A stretch of DNA of 64,000 nt from Azophilus sp965221465. GTDB taxonomy: Bacteria; Pseudomonadota; Gammaproteobacteria; Pseudomonadales; Azotimanducaceae. Made by a program: the position numbers and the translations under genes. The number at the start of each line of letters is the position of its first letter. Position 1 is the first letter of the stretch. The stretch lies in assembly GCA_965221465.1 (NCBI GenBank), contig OZ244892.1, forward strand, positions 2,170,001-2,234,000, given 5' to 3'. Below the pieces are notes generated by a model, which was not told the origin of the DNA, did not search any database, and saw only the letters and a list, made by a program, of their open reading frames with translations. Positions 43,061-52,150 of the stretch are shown piece by piece.

Positions 43061-45517
43061 ATGTCCGATTCACGCATTTCTGTTCGACGCATCGCGCTCT
43101 GCGTCACTGCCCTGGCGCTTTGCCTGCCCCTGGCGCTTGCTCTGCCCCTGGAGCGCGCGTTTGCGCAGATCGAGGAAATCACGGTCACCGCCCGCAAGCG
43201 GGAGGAGAGCTTTCTCGACGTGCCGGTGGTCAGTTCGACCTTTGACGAGTCTCAACTCGACATCTTCCAGACCACGAATTTCTTCAACCTGGCGACGCGC
43301 GTACCCGGGTTGGTTATCGGCGACAACATCGGCAGCGTCGGCGGCAATGCCACCATCCGGGGCGTCGGCACGCAGACATTCAATCCCTCGACGGACGGCG
43401 CCGTATCCATCAACGTCGACGGCATCCAGTTCAGCCATGGCGGGGTGCTGCGTACGGCGTTTTTCGATGTCGAACGCATCGAAGTTCTGAAAGGCCCGCA
43501 ATCGTTGTTCTTCGGCAAGAACAGCCCGGGCGGCATCATCGCTCTTCGAACCGCCGACCCCGGCGAGGAAACGGAGTTGACCGGGCGGCTCGGCTACGAA
43601 TTCGAAGCGAAGGAGATGCTCGCACAAGTCATTGCCTCCGGCGCCTTGAGCGATTCGCTGAAAGCACGCGTAGCGCTCAGCTTTTCCGACGAGGACGGAT
43701 ACTTCAAGAATACCGCGCAATCCACGCCCGGCCTCGGTGGCGCGGGGCCAGAGTACGATACGTTTCCGAACGCCGAGAAGTGGTTTGGCAGGCTGACACT
43801 GCTCTTCGAACCCAGCGAACGCTTCTCGGCCCGGCTGAAGATGAACTACGAAGACCGCTACCTGCTCGGGGACGGCGCCGCCGCCCAGATCGTCGGCTGC
43901 GATGTCCCGTTCGACCCGGTCGAAAACTGCCGGCTCGATGACGAGGCAGCCCTTGCCGATCTCGACCCCCTGTTTTTCCCCGACGATCCGAAGAACGGCG
44001 TTCCCTACCAGGACACACAATTTTTCTATTCGACCCTGGAACTCACCCTGGACGTCAACGACCACCTGACCCTGACGTCGCTCACCGGGTACTCCGACAA
44101 CGAGCACGACTTCAACATCAACGGTACGTTTCAGCCCGGCACCGTCGATCAGACGTCCCCTTTCCTGGGCTTTCCGGGCAGTGTCATGGTCAGCGCCCCC
44201 AACGCGCACGACCACAGCTATTTCACCCAGGAGCTGCGCCTGACCACCAGCGTTGACGGTCCCCTCAACGGCACGTTCGGCCTGTTCTACGAAGATGGCG
44301 AGCAGTACTTCCTGCACGCCTCCAAAGTGCCCCTGTTCGGGGTCTTCAACAACAACGATCAATTCGTCGACATCGAGAGCTGGTCGGTGTTCGGGCACCT
44401 GCTCTTCGACATCAGCGACCGGCTCGAACTGGGCGCCGGTGTGCGCTATCTCACGGAAAAGCGCGACCTGACGACGGTGGACAACGGCATCTACTTCGGC
44501 TTCCCGGGCCCGGGGCCCGTAACGCTACCGGTAAGCAACATCGACAACGACAAGGTCTTGCCCGAAATCACGCTGAACTGGCGGCTGCGGGACAACATCT
44601 CCCTGTTCGGCGCCTACCGAACCGGCTGGAAATCGGGTTCTTTCAACGTCGACCAGCCGACCCCCGATGACCGCTCCTTCGGGCCGGAGAACGCCAAGGG
44701 TGGGGAACTCGGTCTCAAGGCAATACTGCTGGACAACAGCCTGCGCCTGAACGTCGCGGCATATCGGTACGAATACAAGGACATGCAGGTCAGCCGCTAT
44801 GTTTCCCAACCGGGGGGAACAGGCACCCTGTTGAAGGTCGTGAATGCTGCAGAAGCCTCGGTCAGCGGCGCCGAACTCGACCTGACCTATGCGCCCCCCG
44901 GCACCGAGGGGCTGTCCCTGTACGGCGTGCTGAATTACAACGTCGGCGAGTTCGACGACTTTCCGGACGCCGCCTGCTACGGTGGTCAGACCATCGATCA
45001 GGGCTGCAACCGCAACTTCGACCCGGGTGCGAACGAGTTGGCTCCCGGTTTTGCCATTGGCGGATTCACGGCTCAGGACCTTTCCGGCGAGGACCTGCCA
45101 CGTTCCCCGAAACTCACCGCCAGCTTCGGCTTCGATCTCGACCGCCCCATCAACGGCAGCCGTCTGATGGCCGGGCTCTCCGCCAACGCATCGTTCACGG
45201 ACGACACGATCCTGGATGTCAGTTATCTGCCGCGGGCTTTTCTTGACAGCTACTGGAAAACCAGTGTCAGCCTGCGCTTGTATCCCGCAGACCGAAACTG
45301 GGAACTGGCAATCATCGGCAACAACCTCGGCGACGAGGTTACGGCCACCACCTGTGCGCCAGGGCCGTTCGACCAGGCCGCCGGGCTGCTGCCCAACGTG
45401 GTGGGGCTACCGATAAACGTGCTGATTCCCGGCAGCTATGACCAGGCTCTCTGTTTCGCCGAACGGGGAAGGGAAATCCGGCTCCGGTTCACCGTGCACC
45501 GAATCGGTTCGCGATGA
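43061..45517 (+). CDS. TonB-dependent outer-membrane receptor
   Basis: An 818-residue receptor with a signal peptide (about residues 1-36, ending ERAFA), a TonB box (IEEITVTARKREESFLDVPV), a plug with ATIRGVGTQTF and RIEVLKGPQSLFFGKNSPGGIIALRTADP, and a long beta-barrel. The start is ATG 43061; a TTG at 43055 lies inside the ribosome-binding site. It stands between the tonB/ECF-sigma operon and a quinoprotein dehydrogenase gene, suggesting uptake of a compound oxidised in the periplasm. It shares the plan of the receptor at 17.2 kb. The ligand is unknown. Confidence 0.95.
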   Translation: MSDSRISVRRIALCVTALALCLPLALALPLERAFAQIEEITVTARKREESFLDVPVVSSTFDESQLDIFQTTNFFNLATRVPGLVIGDNIGSVGGNATIRGVGTQTFNPSTDGAVSINVDGIQFSHGGVLRTAFFDVERIEVLKGPQSLFFGKNSPGGIIALRTADPGEETELTGRLGYEFEAKEMLAQVIASGALSDSLKARVALSFSDEDGYFKNTAQSTPGLGGAGPEYDTFPNAEKWFGRLTLLFEPSERFSARLKMNYEDRYLLGDGAAAQIVGCDVPFDPVENCRLDDEAALADLDPLFFPDDPKNGVPYQDTQFFYSTLELTLDVNDHLTLTSLTGYSDNEHDFNINGTFQPGTVDQTSPFLGFPGSVMVSAPNAHDHSYFTQELRLTTSVDGPLNGTFGLFYEDGEQYFLHASKVPLFGVFNNNDQFVDIESWSVFGHLLFDISDRLELGAGVRYLTEKRDLTTVDNGIYFGFPGPGPVTLPVSNIDNDKVLPEITLNWRLRDNISLFGAYRTGWKSGSFNVDQPTPDDRSFGPENAKGGELGLKAILLDNSLRLNVAAYRYEYKDMQVSRYVSQPGGTGTLLKVVNAAEASVSGAELDLTYAPPGTEGLSLYGVLNYNVGEFDDFPDAACYGGQTIDQGCNRNFDPGANELAPGFAIGGFTAQDLSGEDLPRSPKLTASFGFDLDRPINGSRLMAGLSANASFTDDTILDVSYLPRAFLDSYWKTSVSLRLYPADRNWELAIIGNNLGDEVTATTCAPGPFDQAAGLLPNVVGLPINVLIPGSYDQALCFAERGREIRLRFTVHRIGSR

Positions 45518-45646
45518 TCGACTGCTTCGCGCACATGCTCCCTTCAACATAGGCGGGACCATGCTTCCGGTCGCGAGCACGCGCAGAAGGGCAGGGTCCC
45601 GCGCGATCATCGCGCCCCTTGCTGCAATACGCGGCCTCGAGCAGCG

Positions 45647-47686
45647 ATGAGCCTGGCCCGCAGAACTGCAACGGCCTCGATCGTCGTCCTGCTTGGGGGC
45701 GCACTCGTCTACGTTCTTGCCAGCGTACTGGTGTACTGGAATTCCGGCACCGAGGTGCTTCCCTACGAGCAAACCGGGCTCGGCATGCCGCCCGCCGACA
45801 CCGAGTGGCCGCACTACGGCAACAACGCGGGTGGGGAACGCTGGTCCGGGCTCGACCGGATCAACCGCGGCAACGTCGGCAACCTGGAGGTCGCCTGGGT
45901 TTACCGGGCCGGCGAACTCGATGCCATCCTGGCCGGCCAACAGCCCTTCAACCCCTGGCAATCGACGCCCGTGCTGGTGGAAGACACACTGGTAGCCTGC
46001 ACGCCGACAGGGCGGCTCTTGGCGCTGGACCCGGTCAGCGGCGAGGAAAGATGGACCTTCGACCCCGGCGTCACGTTCTCGCCCTTCGGCCACACCTTCG
46101 TCAAGTGCCGAGGCGTTTCGACCTACGTGGATAGCGCAGCCGCCGCCGATACCCTTTGCAGAACGAGGCTGCTCTGGGGCACGGGGGACCTGCGCGTTTT
46201 CGCCGTCGATGCCCGCACGGGCCAACGCTGCCCGGATTTCGGCGCCGACGACGGCACCCCCGGCGAGGTGCAATTGGACCCGGGCCCGAATCTGCAGTTC
46301 CACGATGAGGTGCAGATTCACGCACCGCCCGCCATGGCGGGACACGTTGCCGTATTCGGCTCCACGTTGGCGGACAACCTGCAAGTGCAGGCGCCGAGCG
46401 GCATGGTCCGCGCCGTGGACGCCCGCAGCGGCGAACTGCTCTGGACGTTCGACCCGGTGCCCCGGGACCGCAGCCCGGCCGCGGCAACCTGGGGTCCGGA
46501 CGGCGCCGGGGCGGTGGGCGCCGGCAATGCCTGGAGCCTCCTGTCCGCCGACCCGGAGAACGAATTGGTATTCGTCCCGACCTCGAGCCCCAGCGTCGAC
46601 CTGATCGGCAATTACCGCCCGGGCGAAAACCGTTATACGGATTCGCTGGTGGCGCTGGACAGCAATACCGGCGAGGTCCGTTGGCATTTCCAGATCGTGC
46701 ACCACGACCTGTGGGATTACGACCTGCCGGCACAACCGATCGTGACGGATATCGAGCGTGACGGGGAACGACTTCCCGCGGTCGTGCAACTGACCAAGCA
46801 GGGCATGGTGTTCGTATTCGACCGGCTGACCGGGGAACCCCTGTTGCCCATCGAGGAACGCCCCGTGCCGCAGACCACCGACATCCCCGGCGAATGGCTT
46901 TCGCCGACCCAACCCTTTTCGACGCAACTCGGCCTCGTCGGTCAGGGGTTGCGGCCCGAAGACGCCTGGGGTTTCACGTTCTGGGACAGAAATCACTGCC
47001 GGCGGCAGATCGAAGGGTTGCGCAGCGAGGGAATGTACACGCCGCCCAGCACACGGGGAACGGTTGTTTTCCCCTCTTCCGCCGGGGGCATGAACTGGGG
47101 CGGCGGCGCGGTTGTGCCCGGAAGCGGAATTCTGATTACCCCGACCCTGCATATGGCCCAAGTGCACCGGCTGGTCCCGCGGGACGAGGTCGACGCCGAA
47201 AACAGCGGGTCCGGCTCACACCTGTTCTTTCCGATGGCGGGCACCGATTACGTAATGGAACTGTATTTCCTGACATCGCCTCTGGGTACGCCGTGCACCG
47301 AACCGCCTTGGGCGAGGCTCAGCGCCGTAAACCTCGGCACCGGCGAGTTGCTCTGGCAGGTACCGCTCGGTTCGATCGAGCAGCTTGCCGACCGTCGCAT
47401 CGGCGTGCCCCTGCCGCTGGAGATGGGTACGCCCATGGCCGGTGGCCCCATCGTTACCGCGGGTGGGCTCGCCTTCATTGCCGCCACCGCCGACGACCGG
47501 ATCAGGGCTTTCGATATCGAGACGGGTCAGAAACTCTGGGAAGCGGAACTGCCGGCCGGCGGCCAGTCCACACCCATGACCTACGCGGCCGACGGACGCC
47601 AGTACGTGGTCATCGTGGCGGGCGGGCATCCTTACTACGGCACGACCAGGGGCGATCACATTATCGCCTTCACTCTCGAGAACTAG
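45647..47686 (+). CDS. Membrane-anchored PQQ-dependent dehydrogenase
   Basis: A 679-residue quinoprotein. One N-terminal transmembrane helix (about 10-31) is followed by an eight-bladed propeller with repeated tryptophan-docking motifs such as GNLEVAWVYRAG, GRLLALDPVSGEERWTFD, GEVRWHFQIVHHDLWDYDLP and GTGELLWQVPLG. The C-terminus (QYVVIVAGGHPYYGTTRGDHIIAF) resembles membrane glucose dehydrogenases. That enzyme has five N-terminal helices, whereas this one has a single anchor. It would oxidise a sugar or alcohol in the periplasm and pass electrons to the quinone pool. No PQQ biosynthesis genes are present here. It probably belongs with the TonB receptor just upstream. Confidence 0.92.
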   Translation: MSLARRTATASIVVLLGGALVYVLASVLVYWNSGTEVLPYEQTGLGMPPADTEWPHYGNNAGGERWSGLDRINRGNVGNLEVAWVYRAGELDAILAGQQPFNPWQSTPVLVEDTLVACTPTGRLLALDPVSGEERWTFDPGVTFSPFGHTFVKCRGVSTYVDSAAAADTLCRTRLLWGTGDLRVFAVDARTGQRCPDFGADDGTPGEVQLDPGPNLQFHDEVQIHAPPAMAGHVAVFGSTLADNLQVQAPSGMVRAVDARSGELLWTFDPVPRDRSPAAATWGPDGAGAVGAGNAWSLLSADPENELVFVPTSSPSVDLIGNYRPGENRYTDSLVALDSNTGEVRWHFQIVHHDLWDYDLPAQPIVTDIERDGERLPAVVQLTKQGMVFVFDRLTGEPLLPIEERPVPQTTDIPGEWLSPTQPFSTQLGLVGQGLRPEDAWGFTFWDRNHCRRQIEGLRSEGMYTPPSTRGTVVFPSSAGGMNWGGGAVVPGSGILITPTLHMAQVHRLVPRDEVDAENSGSGSHLFFPMAGTDYVMELYFLTSPLGTPCTEPPWARLSAVNLGTGELLWQVPLGSIEQLADRRIGVPLPLEMGTPMAGGPIVTAGGLAFIAATADDRIRAFDIETGQKLWEAELPAGGQSTPMTYAADGRQYVVIVAGGHPYYGTTRGDHIIAFTLEN

Positions 47687-47696
47687 CCTGAAGTCT

Positions 47697-47800
47697 CACC
47701 AACTTCCTGCTGCGGACGCCTATCCACTCGGGCAAGCGCGGCCGTGCTCCCTCCAGCCGGGGAGCGCGAGGGGATCGGCGGTCGCAACAGGAAGTTGGTG
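47697..47800. repeat. Long-range perfect inverted repeat with internal hairpin
   Basis: CACCAACTTCCTG (47697-47709) is repeated in perfect inverse at 47788-47800, with 78 bases between. Inside, GCTCCC pairs with GGGAGC. The whole element fills the gap between the convergent quinoprotein and VOC genes, so it could be a two-way terminator or the remains of a small mobile element. Confidence 0.7.
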
Positions 47801-47816
47801 GCGTTTGGGGGCTTGT

Positions 47817-48266
47817 TCAGACTTCGACCAGTTCGATCAGTAGGCCATCCGGATCCTGGCACACGCAGAATAACGGCTCCGTGCCGAACTCGGGGAATGC
47901 CAGTTGCTGGGGTTCCGAGACAAACTCGACACCCCTGGCTTTCAGGTCTTCGTAAAGCTCGAGCAGGTTCTCCGCTTTCAATGCGATGCGCGGGACACCG
48001 AGCGCGGCAATGTCACTCTCTCCCTTTGACAGGCTCGCCGGCCGGTACCATTGCACCAGATCGATCAGGGTCGCATCCTTGCCCCTGCCTGCCTTGAGGA
48101 ACAAGGCGCGCGTGTGGGAAGACGACAGGCCCAGCCCCTTGTTGAGACTCGCATTGTCTTTTTCCTCGAATTCGGCAACGACGCGGAAGCCCAGCAACTC
48201 GTAGAACGCGCGCGAGCGCTCGATGTCGGTGCAATTGACGTTGACGTGGTAGATCCCGGTAATCAC
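47817..48266 (-). CDS. VOC (glyoxalase/dioxygenase-fold) protein
   Basis: The protein is 149 residues from GTG 48266, the start closest to the first strand of the fold (GIYHVNVNCTDIERSRAFYELLGFRVV). A second half with GVPRIALKAENLLELYEDLKARGVEFVS and CQDPDGLLIELVEV completes the paired beta-alpha-beta-beta-beta modules. The metal ligands of the family are plausible at H in YHVNV and E in LIELVEV. Functions range from glyoxalase to extradiol dioxygenase and resistance proteins, and none can be assigned. A GTG at 48311 would add 15 residues. It precedes no operon partner. Confidence 0.85.
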   Translation of the reverse strand: MITGIYHVNVNCTDIERSRAFYELLGFRVVAEFEEKDNASLNKGLGLSSSHTRALFLKAGRGKDATLIDLVQWYRPASLSKGESDIAALGVPRIALKAENLLELYEDLKARGVEFVSEPQQLAFPEFGTEPLFCVCQDPDGLLIELVEV

Positions 48267-48409
48267 GGGCCGGTCACCCAGTTGCCCCCATCGAACCAGG
48301 CATCCGGACACGGGCCACGGGGATAGAAAGGCAATGGGGCACAGTTGACAAAAGAGTCACCTGTCGAGCGGACAACCGCCTTCCCTTGTCGGCTCGAGGT
48401 AACGCCTCG

Positions 48410-49003
48410 TCAACCGGTCTTGTTGAAGAGCGCATACAGCCCCAGTTCGGCAAGGGCGTCCAGTGCCTTCGGCGCAGGTTTCTCCTCGCTCTCGCAGATG
48501 GTGGTGTAGAAGTACATTTCGAATTGCATGAGGAACATCATCACCCGGTACTCGGCCTCTTCCCGTTTCCTTCCCTTGAACCGGGACAGATAGCCGCTCA
48601 ACTCCTCGCAGACGACTTCGTAGTTCTTCTTCGCGATGCTCGGTTCGGTCAATTGCGCCTGCATGACGGCCTCGTAAAGCCGGCGGTCTTTCTCCCAGTC
48701 TCGGGCGAGGCGCTCCATCCAGGCGCGGAATTCCCTGAGGCCGGGGTTTTCCATCGCATTGATCATGCCGATGGTCGCCTTTCGCTCCGGCCCCACCCGT
48801 TCGTGAGCTGCCAGCATGAGGCTGGTCTTGTCCTTGAAATGCAGGTAGAACGTCGACCGGTTCGCCCCGGCGCGCTCGGTGATCATGTCGATGGTCGCGT
48901 TGTGAAACCCCACCTCGGTGAAGACTTCCAGGCCTGCATCGATAAACCGGGCGCGGGTGAACTCGCGCTGTTGGGTTCGCAGTGAAGAGCGTTTTTCGGC
49001 CAT
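48410..49003 (-). CDS. TetR-family transcriptional regulator
   Basis: A 197-residue regulator with the N-terminal TetR helix-turn-helix (FIDAGLEVFTEVGFHNATIDMITERAGANRSTFYLHFKDKTSLM, about 20-63) and a helical ligand-binding domain. It is divergent from the P450 at 49.1 kb, with 121 bases between them, so it likely represses that P450 and itself until a substrate or product binds. The intergenic region shares short motifs with the upstream region of the second P450, hinting that both are in one regulon. Confidence 0.92.
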   Translation of the reverse strand: MAEKRSSLRTQQREFTRARFIDAGLEVFTEVGFHNATIDMITERAGANRSTFYLHFKDKTSLMLAAHERVGPERKATIGMINAMENPGLREFRAWMERLARDWEKDRRLYEAVMQAQLTEPSIAKKNYEVVCEELSGYLSRFKGRKREEAEYRVMMFLMQFEMYFYTTICESEEKPAPKALDALAELGLYALFNKTG

Positions 49004-49124
49004 GGTTCAATCGCTCTCGCCAACAGATGTACACGCTGAATTGTGTTGAACTATACACCTAATGTCTAGTTAATGTACGCTATTCGCAAGAAACAGCAGG
49101 TTATGGATTCGCAGGGAATATGCC
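49004..49124. promoter_or_regulatory. TetR / P450 divergent control region
   Basis: This AT-rich 121-base gap contains CAACAGATGT at 49021-49030 and AATGTCTAG at 49061-49069. Both CAACAGATGT and ATGTCTAG recur, fused, upstream of the second P450 (51749-51762). They are candidate operator half-sites for the TetR regulator. Promoters for both genes must lie here. Confidence 0.45.
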
Positions 49125-50390
49125 ATGAAACCACTCTCCGACTTGTCGCTGACAGACCCGGATGTCGTCCGTTTACCATTCGAATACTACGAGCGCATGC
49201 GCCAGGAAGAGCCGGTTCATTTCGATGAGCGAGCCGGCGCCTGGTTGGTGACGCGTCACGACGACATCAGGCAGGCGGCGCGCATGACCGACGCGCTGTC
49301 CAACGGTCTGGGTCTCGACAACGTCGGCCGCCCGCCCTGGCAGGACGAGATCGACGCGATGATGCGCCGTGAGGGTTTTGGGCCGCACCGGGCGGGCGAC
49401 AACTTCAACGTCGACCCGCCCCTGCACGCGCGCCGCCGCGGGCTGGTCAACCAGGCGTTCGGCGCACACCGCGTCGCCACGATGGAAGAGGAGATTACCT
49501 CGATCGTTCGCGAGCTGATGGATACCTTCATTGGCCGGGGCGAGGCAGACCTGGTCCGGGAGTTTTCGGTTCCTACCGCCATCTACGTCATCTCCGACAT
49601 GCTTGGCGTACCGCGGGAACGCCGTGACGATGTAGAGCGCTGGTCGGACGCCTCGGTCGCACCCATCGGCCGGGGCATCACCAAGGAGGAAGCATACGGC
49701 TACGCGCGGGACATGATGGACATGCACCGTTTTCTGCACGAACAGTTTGAAGAGCGCCGTCGCAACCGCAAGGACGACATGCTATCCGACCTGGTGCATG
49801 CGAAAATCGACGATGAAGACAACCCCACCCTCAGCCAGACGGAACTGCTTTCCTGTGGCGTTGCCCTGCTCGCTGCGGGCAACGAGACCACCAGAAACGG
49901 GATTTCCTGGGGAAGCCTGATTCTCGCCAATAATCCCGACCTGATGCAGCGGCTCCGGGACGCCAAGGACCAGGAGCGAGCGCTGAAACGATTCGTCGAG
50001 GAAACGCTGCGTATCCAGCCACCGGTTCCGCAGTTGCCGCGGGTCGCCGTCAAGGATTGCGAAATCGGCGGCGCCAGAATACCCCGGGGCAGTTTCATCT
50101 ATCTCTGCTGGGCTGCGGCCAACCGCGATGCGGCGACATTCGAGAACCCGAATGACTTCGACCTCGAACGCGCCAACGTGGGCCGGCATCTTGCCTTCGG
50201 CTCCGGCGTGCACCGGTGCCTCGGGGCCATGCTCGCGCGCATGGAAATGAAGTGCGCCTTCCGCGAAGTCGTGAATCGCATGGACGATCTGCGCTCGAGC
50301 ATCCCGGAGGAAGGCCTGGACATCTGGGGTACATTGGTATTCAGGGGCCCGCGCTCCCTGCCGGTCACCTTCACGCAGCGAGCGATTTAG
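49125..50390 (+). CDS. Cytochrome P450
   Basis: A soluble bacterial P450 of 421 residues. The I-helix LLAAGNETTRNGIS (about 248-260), the ExxR motif in EETLRIQPP and the heme loop FGSGVHRCLGAML with C365 are intact. It needs ferredoxin and reductase partners that are not in the window. The start ATG 49125 gives the normal N-terminus. Typical reactions are hydroxylation of terpenes, steroids or fatty acids. It is divergent from the TetR gene and convergent with a second P450. Confidence 0.95.
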   Translation: MKPLSDLSLTDPDVVRLPFEYYERMRQEEPVHFDERAGAWLVTRHDDIRQAARMTDALSNGLGLDNVGRPPWQDEIDAMMRREGFGPHRAGDNFNVDPPLHARRRGLVNQAFGAHRVATMEEEITSIVRELMDTFIGRGEADLVREFSVPTAIYVISDMLGVPRERRDDVERWSDASVAPIGRGITKEEAYGYARDMMDMHRFLHEQFEERRRNRKDDMLSDLVHAKIDDEDNPTLSQTELLSCGVALLAAGNETTRNGISWGSLILANNPDLMQRLRDAKDQERALKRFVEETLRIQPPVPQLPRVAVKDCEIGGARIPRGSFIYLCWAAANRDAATFENPNDFDLERANVGRHLAFGSGVHRCLGAMLARMEMKCAFREVVNRMDDLRSSIPEEGLDIWGTLVFRGPRSLPVTFTQRAI

Positions 50391-50448
50391 CGTCTAAAGC
50401 GTGGCCGGCCGCCTGCACGAGGAACAGGCAAGAGCCGGGCCAGGCTTC

Positions 50449-51672
50449 TCACCATTGCAGTTCGAGCCGTTCGATCGCCCGTGTCGCCACGGAGGGCGCC
50501 ATGTCGATGGGCTGACCCGGGGCCAGGCAAACGCCGGGCAGGCGCGCCGCGAATTCCTCGAGCATGACCCGCACCTCGAGCCTGGCCAAGGGTGCGCCGA
50601 GGCAGAAGTGCCGCCCACGGCTGAAGGTGAGCGGCCGTTCCCGATTCGGCCGGACGGGACAGTAGGATTCGGGTTGGTCGAACTTGCACTCGTCATGGTT
50701 GCCCGAACCGAACATCATCACGACGAACTCTCCCTTTTTCATGGGAAATCCTCGGAATTCGGTGTCGTCGGCAACACGGCGGTACCAGGCGACCACCGAT
50801 CCGTCGTAGCGGATGGTTTCCTCTACCACATCGTCCACCATCTCCGGATTGTCCAGCAATGCCTGCCAGCGCTCGCGTTCGCACAGTAGCTGATACATCG
50901 TGTTTCCCAACTGTGCCATCGTCGTTTCGTGGCCGGCGCCGATGAAGGTGAAGATGTACATCAACACCAGTTCATCTTCGCTCAGCTCGATCTCGCCGCG
51001 ATCCATTGCCTGGACCATTTCGGTCATCAGGTCGTCCCTGGGGTTCTGCCTGCGATCGTTCAGCTTTTCGCGGATGTAACGCTGATACGCCACCGCCTGC
51101 TGCGCGCATTCCTTCTGCTCCGCCGGCTCCATGGGCGTCAACCACATCGCGAACGTGCTGCCGCTCCACTTCGCGAGTTGTTCCAGGTCGTCTTCCTGCT
51201 TGTTGAAACCGATGAATTGAAACATGGTCAACAGGGGCAGAAGATAAGCGAATTCCTTCATGAATTCGCATTGGCCCCGCTTCTTGAATGCATCGATCAG
51301 TTCGACCGCAATCGCACGGACTGCGGTCTCCTGGGCACGCAATCGCCTGGGAGACAGGATGGGCAGCAGTATTTTCTTGAAGCGCAGGTGCTCGGCGCCC
51401 TCCACGCCGTTGATGTGCGAGGTTGCATTCCAGTTGATGCCTCTCGACAGAATTGCCTCGGTTTCCGGTTCGTAGTTGAAGCCGGAGAGGGTCCCCTCGT
51501 TGGTGAAAGCCGGGTCTCCGAGCATGTCCATGATGTCGTCGTAGCGGGTAACCACCCAGCACTGCAGATCCTTGGAATAAAAGACCGGCTCTTCTTCGCG
51601 CGATCGCCGATACAGGGAATAGACCTCGTCAAAGGGCGCGCCCACAGGCTGAAAGCTGTCGGCGATACTCAT
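50449..51672 (-). CDS. Cytochrome P450
   Basis: A second soluble P450, 407 residues from ATG 51672, which has GGGAGGG seven bases upstream; the longer frame lacks such a site. Motifs: the I-helix IFTFIGAGHETTMAQ with histidine replacing asparagine beside the acid, the ExxR glutamate in VVEETIRYDGSV, and the heme loop FSRGRHFCLGAPLARLE. The AGHETT variant is common in bacterial CYPs. It is a different subfamily from its neighbour. It is likely to work in the same pathway, given shared upstream motifs and proximity to the TetR gene. Confidence 0.95.
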   Translation of the reverse strand: MSIADSFQPVGAPFDEVYSLYRRSREEEPVFYSKDLQCWVVTRYDDIMDMLGDPAFTNEGTLSGFNYEPETEAILSRGINWNATSHINGVEGAEHLRFKKILLPILSPRRLRAQETAVRAIAVELIDAFKKRGQCEFMKEFAYLLPLLTMFQFIGFNKQEDDLEQLAKWSGSTFAMWLTPMEPAEQKECAQQAVAYQRYIREKLNDRRQNPRDDLMTEMVQAMDRGEIELSEDELVLMYIFTFIGAGHETTMAQLGNTMYQLLCERERWQALLDNPEMVDDVVEETIRYDGSVVAWYRRVADDTEFRGFPMKKGEFVVMMFGSGNHDECKFDQPESYCPVRPNRERPLTFSRGRHFCLGAPLARLEVRVMLEEFAARLPGVCLAPGQPIDMAPSVATRAIERLELQW

Positions 51673-52150
51673 GGCAACCCTCCCCATTCGGCAGTTTCGC
51701 AGGTCGAGCCATATTGACACCCCCTCTCAAGACATGCAATCGTTGAAACAACAGATGTCTAGCGATTGGTCGACGGCGATGCGATGGGTGCGTGGGCAAC
51801 CGGTTTGCCTCGCATGTAACAAGTCATAACTCTTTGATTTAATTCAAAAAACAATTTAACATAATATTTGGTGACCGGGCACCGAGAGCAGGTATACGGT
51901 ACGTGCATCTGGCGCACCAGGCGGAGAAATTTACCGCGACGATGGGTGCAAGCACGAGCCCAAACAGCGCCAGATACACGCACCGCACACCTGCTCTCTC
52001 CCAGCGTATTGCAGATGTTCCCTGCACGTCCGCGGCCCGGCACACCGGGGTGGAATCTTTCATCCTCCAACAGGATTGGCGTGCAAAGGTCGCACATCGC
52101 CCGATTTCATCGCATCGATCCGATCGGGCTCACACTCGTAGGAATCTTCG
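51673..52150. other. Intergenic region between divergent P450 and hydratase genes
   Basis: No gene is confidently seen in these 478 bases; frames on both strands are low quality. It contains the P450 upstream motif (AGACAT at 51730-51735 and ATGTCT at 51755-51760 in inverse) and a notably AT-rich block at about 51830-51870. Confidence 0.5.
51834..51862 (+). promoter_or_regulatory. Candidate sigma-70 promoter toward the enoyl-CoA hydratase gene
   Basis: TTGATT (51834-51839), a 17-base spacer and TAACAT (51857-51862) lie in the most AT-rich part of the gap. Each box has four of six consensus bases. It would give a long (about 280-base) untranslated leader, which lowers confidence. Confidence 0.3.
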
